From NCBI GenBank assembly GCA_035281425.1, contig DATEDX010000020.1:1-42607 (forward strand): a DNA stretch of 42,607 nucleotides, given 5' to 3'. Positions 1-7,862 of the stretch are shown one piece after another. The notes below the pieces were generated by a model, which worked only from the letters and a program-made list of their open reading frames with translations, made no database searches and had not been told where the DNA came from. A program made the position numbers and the translations under genes. The DNA is from JAICND01 sp035281425 (lineage in GTDB: Bacteria; Actinomycetota; Acidimicrobiia; Spongiisociales; ZC4RG35). Position 1 is the first letter of the stretch. The number at the start of each line of letters is the position of its first letter.

Positions 1-30
1 GCAGCCAATAGGCCGGGGGGGGGCTGATGC

Positions 31-1308
31 GTGATCGACCTGGCTGGTAGCCACCGTACACTGCCCTTTGTGAACGACACCGTCGGCGCCGCCGCCCGAG
101 AAGCCGCCCGGGCAATGGCCGCCGCCACCACTGCAGCCAAGAACCAGGCCCTGTTGACCGCGGCCGAGCAGCTGGCGGATGCCGCTGACTCGCTGATTGC
201 CGAGAACGCCTCCGACCTACTCCAAGCGGAAGAAGAAGGAGTCACCGGGGCCCTCTTGGATCGGCTCCGGCTCACCACCGACCGGGTCGCCGGGATGGCT
301 TCGGGGTTGCGCCAAGTAGCCCAACTGCCCGACCCCGTCGGCCAGGTAACGGCCGGTTTTACCCGCCCCAACGGCCTCCACCTCACCCGAGTGCGAGTGC
401 CACTGGGGGTGGTGGCGGTCATCTATGAAGCCCGTCCCAATGTCACCGCCGACGCCGCCGGTCTCTGCCTCAAAGCCGGAAACGCCGCCCTCTTGCGCGG
501 CTCCTCCTACGCCCTCGGCTCCAACCGCGCCATCGGCCAGGTGCTGCGTTCTGCCCTGAGCGCTAGTGGGCTTCCCGCCGATGCGGTACAAGTGCTGGAG
601 GACACCACCCGCGAGGGGGCCCTCGCCCTGATGAAGGCCCGGCAGTGGGTCGACCTGTTGGTGCCCCGGGGTGGGCCCAACCTGATTGCCGCCGTGGAGG
701 CCGAGGCGACGGTCCCCTTCGTTATCGACGGCGCCGGCAACTGTCACATCTACGTCGACCAAAGCGCCGATCTCGAAAAGGCAGCCGACATCGTGGTTAA
801 CGCCAAGACCAGCCGACCGGGGGTCTGCAACGCTGCCGAGAAGCTCCTCGTCCATCGCCAGGTGGCGCCGGAATTCCTGCCTCGGATTCATAAGCTCCTC
901 TCCGACGGGGGAGTGGAGGTCAGGGGGGACGACGACTCCCGAGAAATAGTGGCCGATCTGTCACGAGCCGGCGAGGACGACTGGCCCACCGAATACCTGG
1001 ATCTGATCATGGCCGTGAAGGTGGTCGACAGCGTCGACGAGGCGATCGATCACATTCGCGCCTACGGCAGCGGCCACACCGAGGCCATCATCACCAAAGA
1101 TGTCGACGCCGCCCGCGCTTTCGTCGCCGGTACCGAGTCGGCGGTGGTGATGGTGAACGCCTCCACCCGCTTCACCGACGGAGAGGAGTTCGGGTTCGGA
1201 GCCGAAATCGGGATCAGCACCCAAAAGCTCCACGTGCGAGGTCCGATGGGCCTGGAGGCTCTGACCTCCGAGCGGTGGGTGGTCGAAGGTCAAGGCCAAA
1301 TCAGGTGA
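31..1308 (+). CDS. proA: Gamma-glutamyl phosphate reductase (ProA)
   Basis: The product (425 aa) reduces gamma-glutamyl phosphate to glutamate-5-semialdehyde with NADPH, the second step of proline synthesis, in the cytoplasm. It has normal length for ProA and an aldehyde-dehydrogenase-type fold. The catalytic cysteine lies in the motif RPGVCNAAEKLLV (Cys266), and the C-terminal ATGIS-like segment (GAEIGISTQKLHVRGPMGLEALT) is typical of ProA. The start is a GTG at 31; an ATG five bases upstream is out of frame and closes quickly. Its TGA overlaps the GTG of the next gene (GTGA, 1305-1308), so translation is probably coupled. In many actinobacteria proA is followed by nadD and rsfS; here those genes lie 8 kb downstream. 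Identity is secure. Confidence 0.97.
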   Translation: MIDLAGSHRTLPFVNDTVGAAAREAARAMAAATTAAKNQALLTAAEQLADAADSLIAENASDLLQAEEEGVTGALLDRLRLTTDRVAGMASGLRQVAQLPDPVGQVTAGFTRPNGLHLTRVRVPLGVVAVIYEARPNVTADAAGLCLKAGNAALLRGSSYALGSNRAIGQVLRSALSASGLPADAVQVLEDTTREGALALMKARQWVDLLVPRGGPNLIAAVEAEATVPFVIDGAGNCHIYVDQSADLEKAADIVVNAKTSRPGVCNAAEKLLVHRQVAPEFLPRIHKLLSDGGVEVRGDDDSREIVADLSRAGEDDWPTEYLDLIMAVKVVDSVDEAIDHIRAYGSGHTEAIITKDVDAARAFVAGTESAVVMVNASTRFTDGEEFGFGAEIGISTQKLHVRGPMGLEALTSERWVVEGQGQIR

Positions 1309-2165
1309 ATTTCACCCCCGCCGAAGTCAAGGCCCGCCTAGCCGAGGTCGACTATCTCGCCGACGACCGCATCGCCCAAGTGGTGTTCCTGGCCCAGCGC
1401 CTGCAAAAGCCCATCCTGGTTGAGGGCCCCGCCGGGGTCGGCAAAACCGAACTCGCCAAGGCGGTAGCGGCCATCAGCGGTCGCCGCTTGATTCGCCTCC
1501 AGTGTTACGAGGGCCTTGACGAGGCCAAAGCGCTCTACGAGTGGAACTACAAAAAGCAGCTGCTCCGCATCCAGGCAGAAGCCGACCAAGAGTGGAGCGA
1601 ACTGGAGGAGGACATCTTCTCAGAAGACTTCCTGCTCACCCGTCCCCTGTTGGAAGCCATCCGCTCCCCGGAGCCGGTGGTGCTGCTCATCGACGAAGTG
1701 GATCGGGTCGAGATCGAAACCGAAGCCCTGCTCCTCGAGGTGCTTTCCGACTTTCAGGTGTCGATCCCGGAATTAGGAACCGTCACCGCCTTTTCGGCCC
1801 CGTTCGTCATCCTCACCTCCAACAACACGCGGGAGCTGTCGGAAGCCCTCAAACGGCGGTGCCTGTTCCTCCACATCAGCTATCCCGAGCCCGAGAGGGA
1901 AAAGGAGATCCTCCTCCACCGGGTTCCCGATCTGCCCGATCAGCTTGCCGCCCAAATCGCCCGCATCGTCCGGTCGATCCGAGCGCTCGACCTCAAGAAG
2001 GCACCCTCGGTCTCCGAGTCGATCGACTGGGCCCGTACCCTGCTGGCGCTGGCGGTGGATCACGTCGACGACCAAGTAGTGGGGGACACCCTGCACGTTC
2101 TCCTCAAATATCAGACCGACATCGAGAAGGCAGCCAAGGAGTTTCAAGTTGTGGGTTCTGAGTAA
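1305..2165 (+). CDS. MoxR/CoxD-like AAA+ ATPase
   Basis: This AAA+ ATPase (286 aa from the GTG at 1305) is of the MoxR type. Walker A is GPAGVGKT at residues 41-48, Walker B is VVLLIDE at 125-131, followed by a sensor-like TSNNTREL. MoxR ATPases work with VWA-domain partners in metal-centre insertion or complex assembly. In carbon monoxide dehydrogenase (cox) clusters the pair is called CoxD and CoxE, and CoxD helps build the Cu-S-Mo site. The VWA partner follows directly, and a CoxL-like protein lies two genes on. The GTG start overlaps the proA stop; a longer in-frame start at 1275 would lie inside proA and is less likely. The last codons (FQVVGSE) are written by inverted 7-bp repeats that continue past the stop, so this C-terminus is probably not conserved. 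Confidence 0.9.
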   Translation: MNFTPAEVKARLAEVDYLADDRIAQVVFLAQRLQKPILVEGPAGVGKTELAKAVAAISGRRLIRLQCYEGLDEAKALYEWNYKKQLLRIQAEADQEWSELEEDIFSEDFLLTRPLLEAIRSPEPVVLLIDEVDRVEIETEALLLEVLSDFQVSIPELGTVTAFSAPFVILTSNNTRELSEALKRRCLFLHISYPEPEREKEILLHRVPDLPDQLAAQIARIVRSIRALDLKKAPSVSESIDWARTLLALAVDHVDDQVVGDTLHVLLKYQTDIEKAAKEFQVVGSE

Positions 2166-2201
2166 CGAGTCAAACTCATAACTCAGAACTCATAACCCAT
2201 C
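2136..2201. repeat. Heptamer repeat array with inverted arms (ACTCANA type)
   Basis: On the + strand, 2174-2201 is four 7-bp units: ACTCATA, ACTCAGA, ACTCATA, ACCCATC. They end exactly at the ATG of the next gene (2202). On the - strand, 2170-2136 reads as five further units in the same style (ACTCGTT, ACTCAGA, ACCCACA, ACTTGAA, ACTCCTT). The array therefore runs across the stop codon and the last codons of the ATPase gene. The two arms can form a hairpin: GTTCTGAGT (2155-2163) pairs with ACTCAGAAC (2181-2189). No Shine-Dalgarno sequence precedes the ATG. Confidence 0.75.
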
Positions 2202-3671
2202 ATGATCCAGCTTCTCACTGACTTCATCGGCGAGCTGCGAGCGGCCGGGATCCCGGTGTCGATGGTCGAGTCGATCGATGCCATGGAGGCGGTCAAGCAC
2301 ATCGACATCGGCAACCGTCTGGCCTTGAAGGCGGCGCTGGGCGCCACGCTGGTGAAGAACGCCCGCCACTATCAAGCTTTCGACGTTGCCTTCGAGGTGT
2401 TCTTCGCCCATCACCGGTTCACCGGGCCGGGTGAGGAGGCGGCAGCCGAGCCTCGCCGCGACCAGGTATCGGGATCCCCACCGTCGGGTGCGCCCGGCGC
2501 CGCCGGCGACATCGCCGATCTCATCGAGTCGATCTACCGGGCCCTCTGGGGGGGCGATCCCGGCGCCCTCCAGGCCGCCGCCCGCCGGGCGGTCGAGGAA
2601 CTGGCGGGCATCGAGCCGGGCCGGCCGGTGGGAGGCACCTATTACCTATATCGGACGTTGCGACGCCTCGACACGGACTCACTGCAGCAGCGGCTGCTCG
2701 AACGAGCCCTGGCCGACATCGATCCAGACGACCAACTCGACGTCAGGTTGGCCCGGGAAGAAGTCGAGGCCATGATCACCAGGCTCCGCCAGGAGATCCA
2801 AGACGAGATCCGGCGCCGGTTGGTGGCCGATCGAGGCCGGCAGTCGGTGGCTCGCACCCTGCGCCAGCCGCTGGTCGAGGATCTCGACCTGATGCACGCC
2901 ACCCGGCTGGAACTGGCTCAAATCGAAGACGTCATCGAGCCGTTGACGAGGAAGCTGGCGGCCCGGCTGGCGCGCCGGCGGCGGCTCCTGCGGGCCGGGC
3001 GGCTCGACTTCCGCAAGACCGTCCGGCGCTCGCTGGGAACAGGAGGTGTCCCCCTGGAGCCTATTTTTCGCAAGGCCCGCCCCCACCGTCCCGAGGTGTT
3101 CCTGGTCTGCGACATCTCCGGGTCGATGGCCACGTTTGCCCGTTTCACCCTCCAGTTCACCTACGCCATGGCCACCCACTTCTCCAAGCTCAGGTCGTTT
3201 GTTTTCATCGACACCATCGATGAGGTGACCGGATATTTCGGGCCGGGGGTGGACTTTGTCGAGGCGCTCAACCGCATCGCCAGCGAGGCCGAAGCGGTTT
3301 GGCTGGACGGCCACTCCGACTACGGCAACTCACTGGCTCGTTTCCTGGAACGCTACGGCGGGGAGGTGACCCCGCGCACCACCGTCATTGTCACCGGCGA
3401 CGCCCGCAACAACTATCGGCCCCCCCGGGCCGAACTCCTGGAAGAAATAGCCAGGAAAAGCAGGGCGATCTATTGGCTCAATCCCGAGCCGCGTTCCTAC
3501 TGGGACACCGGAGATTCAGTAATGGGAAAGTATGAGCCCTATTGCGACGGGGCCTTCGAGGTGCGAACCCTGCGCCAGCTGGAACACTTCGTCGAGCACC
3601 TGACCGTGCCCGGATTGCTTCCCGGAGGGGGAAGAAGGAGCTCTCAACTCCACCGCGCCACCGGCCGATAG
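2202..3671 (+). CDS. CoxE-like VWA domain protein
   Basis: This 489-aa protein has a C-terminal von Willebrand A domain. The MIDAS motif DISGS is at residues 304-308 (Asp304, Ser306, Ser308), and the later metal ligand Asp400 lies in VTGDARNNY. An Arg-rich helical region (about 190-290) precedes it, as in the CoxE/YeaD family. CoxE-type proteins partner a MoxR ATPase to mature molybdenum hydroxylases. The upstream ATPase gene and the CoxL-like gene downstream fit this role, although the target enzyme is inferred from context. The ATG at 2202 directly follows a heptamer array and has no visible ribosome binding site, so translation may be coupled or start on unusual leader structure. It ends at TAG 3669-3671, 32 bases before the next gene. 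Confidence 0.88.
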   Translation: MIQLLTDFIGELRAAGIPVSMVESIDAMEAVKHIDIGNRLALKAALGATLVKNARHYQAFDVAFEVFFAHHRFTGPGEEAAAEPRRDQVSGSPPSGAPGAAGDIADLIESIYRALWGGDPGALQAAARRAVEELAGIEPGRPVGGTYYLYRTLRRLDTDSLQQRLLERALADIDPDDQLDVRLAREEVEAMITRLRQEIQDEIRRRLVADRGRQSVARTLRQPLVEDLDLMHATRLELAQIEDVIEPLTRKLAARLARRRRLLRAGRLDFRKTVRRSLGTGGVPLEPIFRKARPHRPEVFLVCDISGSMATFARFTLQFTYAMATHFSKLRSFVFIDTIDEVTGYFGPGVDFVEALNRIASEAEAVWLDGHSDYGNSLARFLERYGGEVTPRTTVIVTGDARNNYRPPRAELLEEIARKSRAIYWLNPEPRSYWDTGDSVMGKYEPYCDGAFEVRTLRQLEHFVEHLTVPGLLPGGGRRSSQLHRATGR

Positions 3672-3703
3672 CATCTATCAAGGTTCCCCGAGAGGCAGAA
3701 ATA

Positions 3704-4069
3704 GTGGGTCATCGCATCTTGGTCGTTGAAGATTCCGCCGTCATCCGCCGGCTGATCGAGGTATGCCTGAGGGCAGGCGACCTCGAAATACTCACCCGGG
3801 AGGATGGACCGGGCGGGTTGGAAGCGGTTCATACCGAAGCTCCCGACCTGGTCGTACTCGATATCGGTCTGCCCGGCATGGACGGATGGCAGGTCCTCGA
3901 CGAGATCCGTTCCCATCCCTCTACTCGTCAGCTCCCGGTGGTCGTTCTCACCGCCCACGCCGAGGAGGAATCCCGCCGCCGGGCCGACGAAGGTGGCGCC
4001 GACGCCTTCATCACCAAACCCTTCCAGCCCAACGACTTCCGGGAAACCGTCCTCGACCTCCTCCGCTAA
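3704..4069 (+). CDS. Single-domain CheY-like response regulator
   Basis: This 121-aa receiver domain has no output domain. The conserved acidic pair is Glu9-Asp10 (VVEDS), the phospho-acceptor is Asp53 (VVLDIGLPGMDGW), the switch Thr is Thr83 and the Lys is Lys105 (ITKPF). The GTG at 3704 is chosen because the receiver fold starts immediately after it (GHRILVVEDS) and GAGAGG lies upstream; the open frame extends further up but only overlaps the preceding gene. No histidine kinase is adjacent. Its place between the CoxE-like and CoxL-like genes suggests co-transcription with the Mo-enzyme block, but the signal and partner are unknown. Confidence 0.88.
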   Translation: MGHRILVVEDSAVIRRLIEVCLRAGDLEILTREDGPGGLEAVHTEAPDLVVLDIGLPGMDGWQVLDEIRSHPSTRQLPVVVLTAHAEEESRRRADEGGADAFITKPFQPNDFRETVLDLLR

Positions 4070-4070
4070 T

Positions 4071-4140
4071 ACAGCTGTCAGCTGTCAGCTGTCAGCCAGC
4101 AGCCAGAGCTGAAAGCCGGAAGCCGAAAGCTGATAGCTTT
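4071..4140. repeat. Heptamer repeat array (AGCTG/AGCCG type)
   Basis: Ten consecutive 7-bp units fill the gap between the response regulator stop (4069) and the next gene. They begin with ACAGCTG and two TCAGCTG units, pass through TCAGCCA, GCAGCCA and GAGCTGA, then AAGCCGG, AAGCCGA and AAGCTGA, and end with TAGCTTT. All share an AGC core at the same position in the heptad. The last unit provides the -10 box of the following gene. Confidence 0.8.
4134..4139 (+). promoter_or_regulatory. -10 box TAGCTT of a leaderless promoter inside the repeat array
   Basis: TAGCTT matches the actinobacterial TANNNT -10 consensus. Its last T is 7 bases before the G of the GTG at 4146, so transcription would start on the start codon itself. 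The box is the last unit of the heptamer array. No clear -35 box is seen. Confidence 0.5.
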
Positions 4141-4145
4141 CACAT

Positions 4146-6407
4146 GTGGCCACCCTGATTCCGTCGCTGCTCGGCGCGCCCGTGCAGCGGGCCGAAGATC
4201 CCACCCTGATCCGGGGCCAGGCCACCTTTACCGAAGACCTCAATCCGTCCGGGACCCTGCATGTGGCGTTCGTTCGCAGCCCCTTCGCCCATGCCCGGAT
4301 CGTGGGCATCAACCTCGACACCGCCATGGCAGCTGACGGGGTGTGGGCGATCTACACCGGGGCCGATGTGGCCGATCTGGCAGTTCCTCCCCAACCGGAT
4401 CCCGCCCGCAACATTCCTCGTCGCTACGCCCTGGCTCAGGACCGGGTCTTGATGCCCGGCGACCCGGTGGCGGCGGTGGTCGCCTCTAGTCCCGCCCAAG
4501 CCCGCGACGCCGCCGACCTGGTCGAGGTCGACTACGAGCCGCTGGTGCCGGTGGGCGATCCGGAGGATGCCCTAGAGGCTCCCCCGATCCATCCCGACCA
4601 GGAGAGCAACGTCGCCTACGACCGCAGCCGGGGGGAGGTCGAAGCCGTCAAGGCGATGGAAGGGGCGGTGGTGATCACCGGCACCGTCGACCATCCCCGG
4701 GTGTCACCCGCCCCCATGGAGGGCCGGGTGGCCTTGGCACAGTGGAGAGACGGAATGCTCCATCTCCACATGCCCTCGCAGGGTCCCCACCTCATCCAGG
4801 AGGAGCTGGCGCGCTGCTTCGATCTGCCCCTGACCGCGGTCCGGGTAACGGTGCCTTTCGTAGGCGGTGCCTTCGGGGGAAAGTTCGACCTGGCCGAAGA
4901 GGAGCTCTTGGTGGCCTGGGCCGCGCGGCGGTTGGCACGGCCGGTGAAGTGGACCGAGACCCGGCGAGAACACCTCTTGACCGTCGGCCACGGTCGGGCG
5001 ATGCGCGCCGCCTACCGCCTGGTGGCCGACAGCGAGGGACGCATCCAAGGCCTGTTTGTGGACTGGCTGGTGGATCTCGGCTGCCGGCACCGCTACACGT
5101 CGTTTCACACCATCACTCCCCGAATGGGAACCGGCAACTACGACATCGCCCACTACGCGTGGCGAATCCGGGGAGTGTGGACCAATCGCAGCTCCCGGGG
5201 CATCTACCGGGGGGCGGGGCGCCCCGAAGCCACACTCACCATCGAACGGGCCGTCGACCACCTGGCCTCCCACCTCGGCCTCGACCCGGCCGAAGTCCGC
5301 AGGCGCAACTTCATCTCCAGCTTCCCCTACAAAAGTGCCGGTGGTTACACGTACGACTCGGGCGACTATCACGCCAATCTCGACCGCTTGCTGGAAGGGG
5401 CCGGCTACCAAGGTCTCCGCCGTCAGCAGCAAGAACGAAGAGAACAAGGGAAGCTTTTCGGGATCGGGGTCAGTGCCTACGTGGAGGTGTGCGGGTTCGA
5501 AGACTGGGGAGCGGCCCGGATTCAGGTCAACCGGGACGGGACCGTCAGCCTCTTCGTCGAGACCCTCGATCAGGGACAGGGCCATCGCACCGCCTTCGCC
5601 CAAGTAGTGGCGGCCCGCCTCGGGCTCCGCCTCGATCAGATCAGAGTTGAACAGGGCGATACCGGCTCCGCCCCCTACGGGCACGGCACCTCCGGATCCC
5701 GTTCCGTCGCCCAGGGAGGCTCGGCGGCCTACACCGCGGCAGGAAAGGTGGCGGAGAAGGCAATCCGGCTCGCCGCCCACCTCCTCGAAGCCGATCCCGC
5801 CGATCTGGAACTCGTCGCCGGTGAAGCCAGAGTGAAAGGGACCGACGTGGCCGTCCCCTGGCAGGCCATCGCCGACCTCGCCTTCGCCGGCAAGCTCCCC
5901 CCTGGTGAGGAACCGGGCCTGGAGGGAGAGGTAAAACTCCGCTCCGGCGGCATGAACTTCCCCTTCGGCGCCCATCTGGCCGTGGTCGAGATTGATCGTG
6001 AGACGGGGGTCGTCACCCTGTTGAAGATGGTGGGGGTCGATGACGCCGGGGTAATCGTCAACCCGATGCTGGCCGAGGGTCAACGCCATGGCGGCATGGC
6101 CCAGGGGATCAGTCAGGCGCTGTGGGAAGCGATCCGCTATGACCGGGACGGCAACCTCCTCACCTCGACGTTGATGGACTACCTCATTCCCACCGCCTCG
6201 AGCTTGCCGAGTTTCGACCTCGACGAAACCGTCACCCCCACGCCCACCAATCCGCTCGGCGCCAAAGGAATTGGAGAGGCGGGGGCCATCGGGGCCACGC
6301 CGGCCGTGATCAACGCGGTCTGTGATGCCCTCTCCCGTCAGGATCTGCAGATCCCACTCACTCCCGAATCGGTGTGGAGGGCTCTAGGTCAAGGCGAGGG
6401 TGTTTAG
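4146..6407 (+). CDS. CoxL-like molybdenum hydroxylase large subunit (form II type)
   Basis: This 753-aa protein belongs to the xanthine dehydrogenase / aerobic CO dehydrogenase large-subunit family, which binds Mo-pterin and the substrate. The active-site loop reads GIYRGAGR (residues 352-359). True CO-oxidising form I CoxL has AYxCSFR, so this is form II-like (AYRGAGR) with Ile in place of the first Ala, and the Cu-binding Cys is absent. The catalytic Glu is Glu711 in GIGEAGAIGATPAV. Genes for the FAD (CoxM) and 2Fe-2S (CoxS) subunits are not adjacent, unlike in usual cox operons, so the electron-transfer partners must be elsewhere or different. The substrate cannot be named; CO is unlikely. 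The GTG start fits a leaderless transcript from the -10 box at 4134-4139. Confidence 0.9.
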   Translation: MATLIPSLLGAPVQRAEDPTLIRGQATFTEDLNPSGTLHVAFVRSPFAHARIVGINLDTAMAADGVWAIYTGADVADLAVPPQPDPARNIPRRYALAQDRVLMPGDPVAAVVASSPAQARDAADLVEVDYEPLVPVGDPEDALEAPPIHPDQESNVAYDRSRGEVEAVKAMEGAVVITGTVDHPRVSPAPMEGRVALAQWRDGMLHLHMPSQGPHLIQEELARCFDLPLTAVRVTVPFVGGAFGGKFDLAEEELLVAWAARRLARPVKWTETRREHLLTVGHGRAMRAAYRLVADSEGRIQGLFVDWLVDLGCRHRYTSFHTITPRMGTGNYDIAHYAWRIRGVWTNRSSRGIYRGAGRPEATLTIERAVDHLASHLGLDPAEVRRRNFISSFPYKSAGGYTYDSGDYHANLDRLLEGAGYQGLRRQQQERREQGKLFGIGVSAYVEVCGFEDWGAARIQVNRDGTVSLFVETLDQGQGHRTAFAQVVAARLGLRLDQIRVEQGDTGSAPYGHGTSGSRSVAQGGSAAYTAAGKVAEKAIRLAAHLLEADPADLELVAGEARVKGTDVAVPWQAIADLAFAGKLPPGEEPGLEGEVKLRSGGMNFPFGAHLAVVEIDRETGVVTLLKMVGVDDAGVIVNPMLAEGQRHGGMAQGISQALWEAIRYDRDGNLLTSTLMDYLIPTASSLPSFDLDETVTPTPTNPLGAKGIGEAGAIGATPAVINAVCDALSRQDLQIPLTPESVWRALGQGEGV

Positions 6408-6417
6408 GATCGTCTCA

Positions 6418-6762
6418 ATGCGCTTGATCATCCGCATCCTCGTCAACGCCGCCGCCCTATGGGTCGCGGCCCAGATCGTCGACGGCATCGACCTCTCCGG
6501 CAACATTTGGGCCATCCTCCTCGTGGCCCTGATCTTCGGCGTGGTCAACGCCATCATCAAGCCGATCGTGAAGCTCTTCTCTCTCCCCATGCTCATTCTC
6601 ACTCTGGGGCTCTTCGCCCTGGTGATCAACGCCGCCATGCTCGCCCTCACCGCCGCCCTCACCGACAACCTCTCGGTGGATGGGTTCATCCCCGCGGTGC
6701 TGGGTGCGCTAGTTATTTCGGTGGTCAGCGCCGTCCTCAGCTGGCTGATTCCAGACGACTAA
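6418..6762 (+). CDS. Small membrane protein, phage-holin family 4 (PF04020-like)
   Basis: This 114-aa protein consists almost entirely of three to four hydrophobic segments. It starts MRLIIRILVNAAALWVAA and has the family signature of a polar turn (FGVVNAIIKPIVKLFSLP) followed by a second hairpin (LTLGLFALVINAAML). The family is named after phage holins but is common in ordinary bacterial chromosomes, and its function is unknown. The ATG at 6418 is preferred; a GTG at 6400 would overlap the CoxL-like gene by 8 bases. There is no phage gene nearby, so it should not be read as prophage evidence. It is followed by a long perfect palindrome. Confidence 0.85.
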   Translation: MRLIIRILVNAAALWVAAQIVDGIDLSGNIWAILLVALIFGVVNAIIKPIVKLFSLPMLILTLGLFALVINAAMLALTAALTDNLSVDGFIPAVLGALVISVVSAVLSWLIPDD

Positions 6763-6765
6763 CTT

Positions 6766-6817
6766 CGTTTTGGCGCGTAAAGGCGACGCAATAGCGTCGC
6801 CTTTACGCGCCAAAACG
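6766..6817. terminator. Perfect 24-bp stem-loop between convergent genes
   Basis: Bases 6766-6789 and 6794-6817 are exact reverse complements around a 4-base AATA loop. The palindrome lies 3 bases after the stop of the small membrane protein gene and 16 bases from the stop of the convergent gap gene, so it can serve both strands. No T-tract follows on either strand, which is common for actinobacterial terminators. Its perfection is unusual. Confidence 0.8.
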
Positions 6818-6833
6818 GGGGAATGAGGAGGGT

Positions 6834-7862
6834 TTAGGCCGGTTGCCCTTCTTTGACGATGGCGCCCAGCCGCTCGATCAGGTCCACCACCCTGTTGGAG
6901 TAACCCCACTCGTTGTCATACCAGGAGAGGACCTTGATCAAGTCGCCTCCTAGCACCTTGGTGGCCCCGGCGTCGAAGATCGAACTGTGAGGGTTGCCGA
7001 TGATGTCGGTGGACACGATGGGGTCTTCGGTGTATTGCATGACCCCTCGCAGTGGTCCTTCGGCCGCCGCCCGGACGGCGGCATTGACCTCCTCCGCCGA
7101 CACCGGTCGATCCAGCTGGACCACCAAGTCCACTGTGGAGCCGTCGGGGACCGGCACCCTCATCGCCATGCCGTGGAGCTTGCCGTCAAGTTTGGGAATC
7201 ACCTTGCCCACGGCCTTGGCGGCCCCGGTGGTGGTGGGGATGATGTTCTCGGTGGCGGCGCGGCTGCGGCGGAGGTCTTTGTGGGGGACGTCGGCCAGCC
7301 GCTGGTCGTTTGTGTAGGCGTGGACGGTGGTCATCAAGCCCCGCTTGATCCCGAAGGCGTCGTCGAGCACCTTGGCCAGGGGCGCCAGGCAATTGGTGGT
7401 GCAAGAGGCGTTGGAAACGATGATGTCGGAGGAGTCGAGCGCTTCGTCGTTCACTCCCAAAACCACGGTCTCGTCGATGTCGTCGTCGGCCGGAACGGTC
7501 AGGATCACCCGTTTGGCCCCGGCGTCGATGTGTTTTTGCAGCGCCTCCCGGGTGCGAAAAACCCCGGTCGACTCCACCACCACATCGATGTCGAGGTCCT
7601 TCCAGGGCAGCTTGGCCGGGTCCCGCTCGTAGAGCATCTGCACCCGGTGACGCCCCACCGTCATCACCCCGTCCGCTACCGCCACCTCCTGCTCGAAGGG
7701 ACCCATCACCGAGTCGTATTCGAGGAGGTAGGCAAGCACCTCGTCGTCGGCGAGATCGTTGATGGCCACCACCTCGATGTCCGACTCAGGGCGTTCGGCG
7801 ATGATGCGGAACACTGCCCGTCCGATCCGGCCAAAACCGTTGATGGCAACTCGGATACTCAT
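6834..7862 (-). CDS. gap: Glyceraldehyde-3-phosphate dehydrogenase, type I
   Basis: This 342-aa GAPDH oxidises glyceraldehyde-3-phosphate to 1,3-bisphosphoglycerate with NAD(P) in glycolysis. It has the Rossmann motif INGFGRIGR (7-15), the catalytic motif SNASCTTNC with Cys154, the base His181 (TTVHAYTND), and the C-terminal WYDNEWGYSNRV. The start is the ATG at 7862, preceded by a strong GGAAGGAG; the open frame extends upstream only as overlap. Its ATG overlaps the TGA of the upstream GAPDH paralogue (ATGA, 7859-7862), so the two are translationally coupled. No pgk or tpi is adjacent. Confidence 0.96.
   Translation of the reverse strand: MSIRVAINGFGRIGRAVFRIIAERPESDIEVVAINDLADDEVLAYLLEYDSVMGPFEQEVAVADGVMTVGRHRVQMLYERDPAKLPWKDLDIDVVVESTGVFRTREALQKHIDAGAKRVILTVPADDDIDETVVLGVNDEALDSSDIIVSNASCTTNCLAPLAKVLDDAFGIKRGLMTTVHAYTNDQRLADVPHKDLRRSRAATENIIPTTTGAAKAVGKVIPKLDGKLHGMAMRVPVPDGSTVDLVVQLDRPVSAEEVNAAVRAAAEGPLRGVMQYTEDPIVSTDIIGNPHSSIFDAGATKVLGGDLIKVLSWYDNEWGYSNRVVDLIERLGAIVKEGQPA

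Noticed and set aside
4704..6089. 461-aa open frame antisense to the CoxL-like gene.
   Set aside because: Composition is that of a shadow frame, and the sense strand carries clear catalytic motifs throughout.
4146..6407. Calling the large subunit a true CO dehydrogenase (coxL).
   Set aside because: The loop is IYRGAGR, not AYxCSFR; the Cu-ligand Cys is absent, and the other two subunits are not adjacent.
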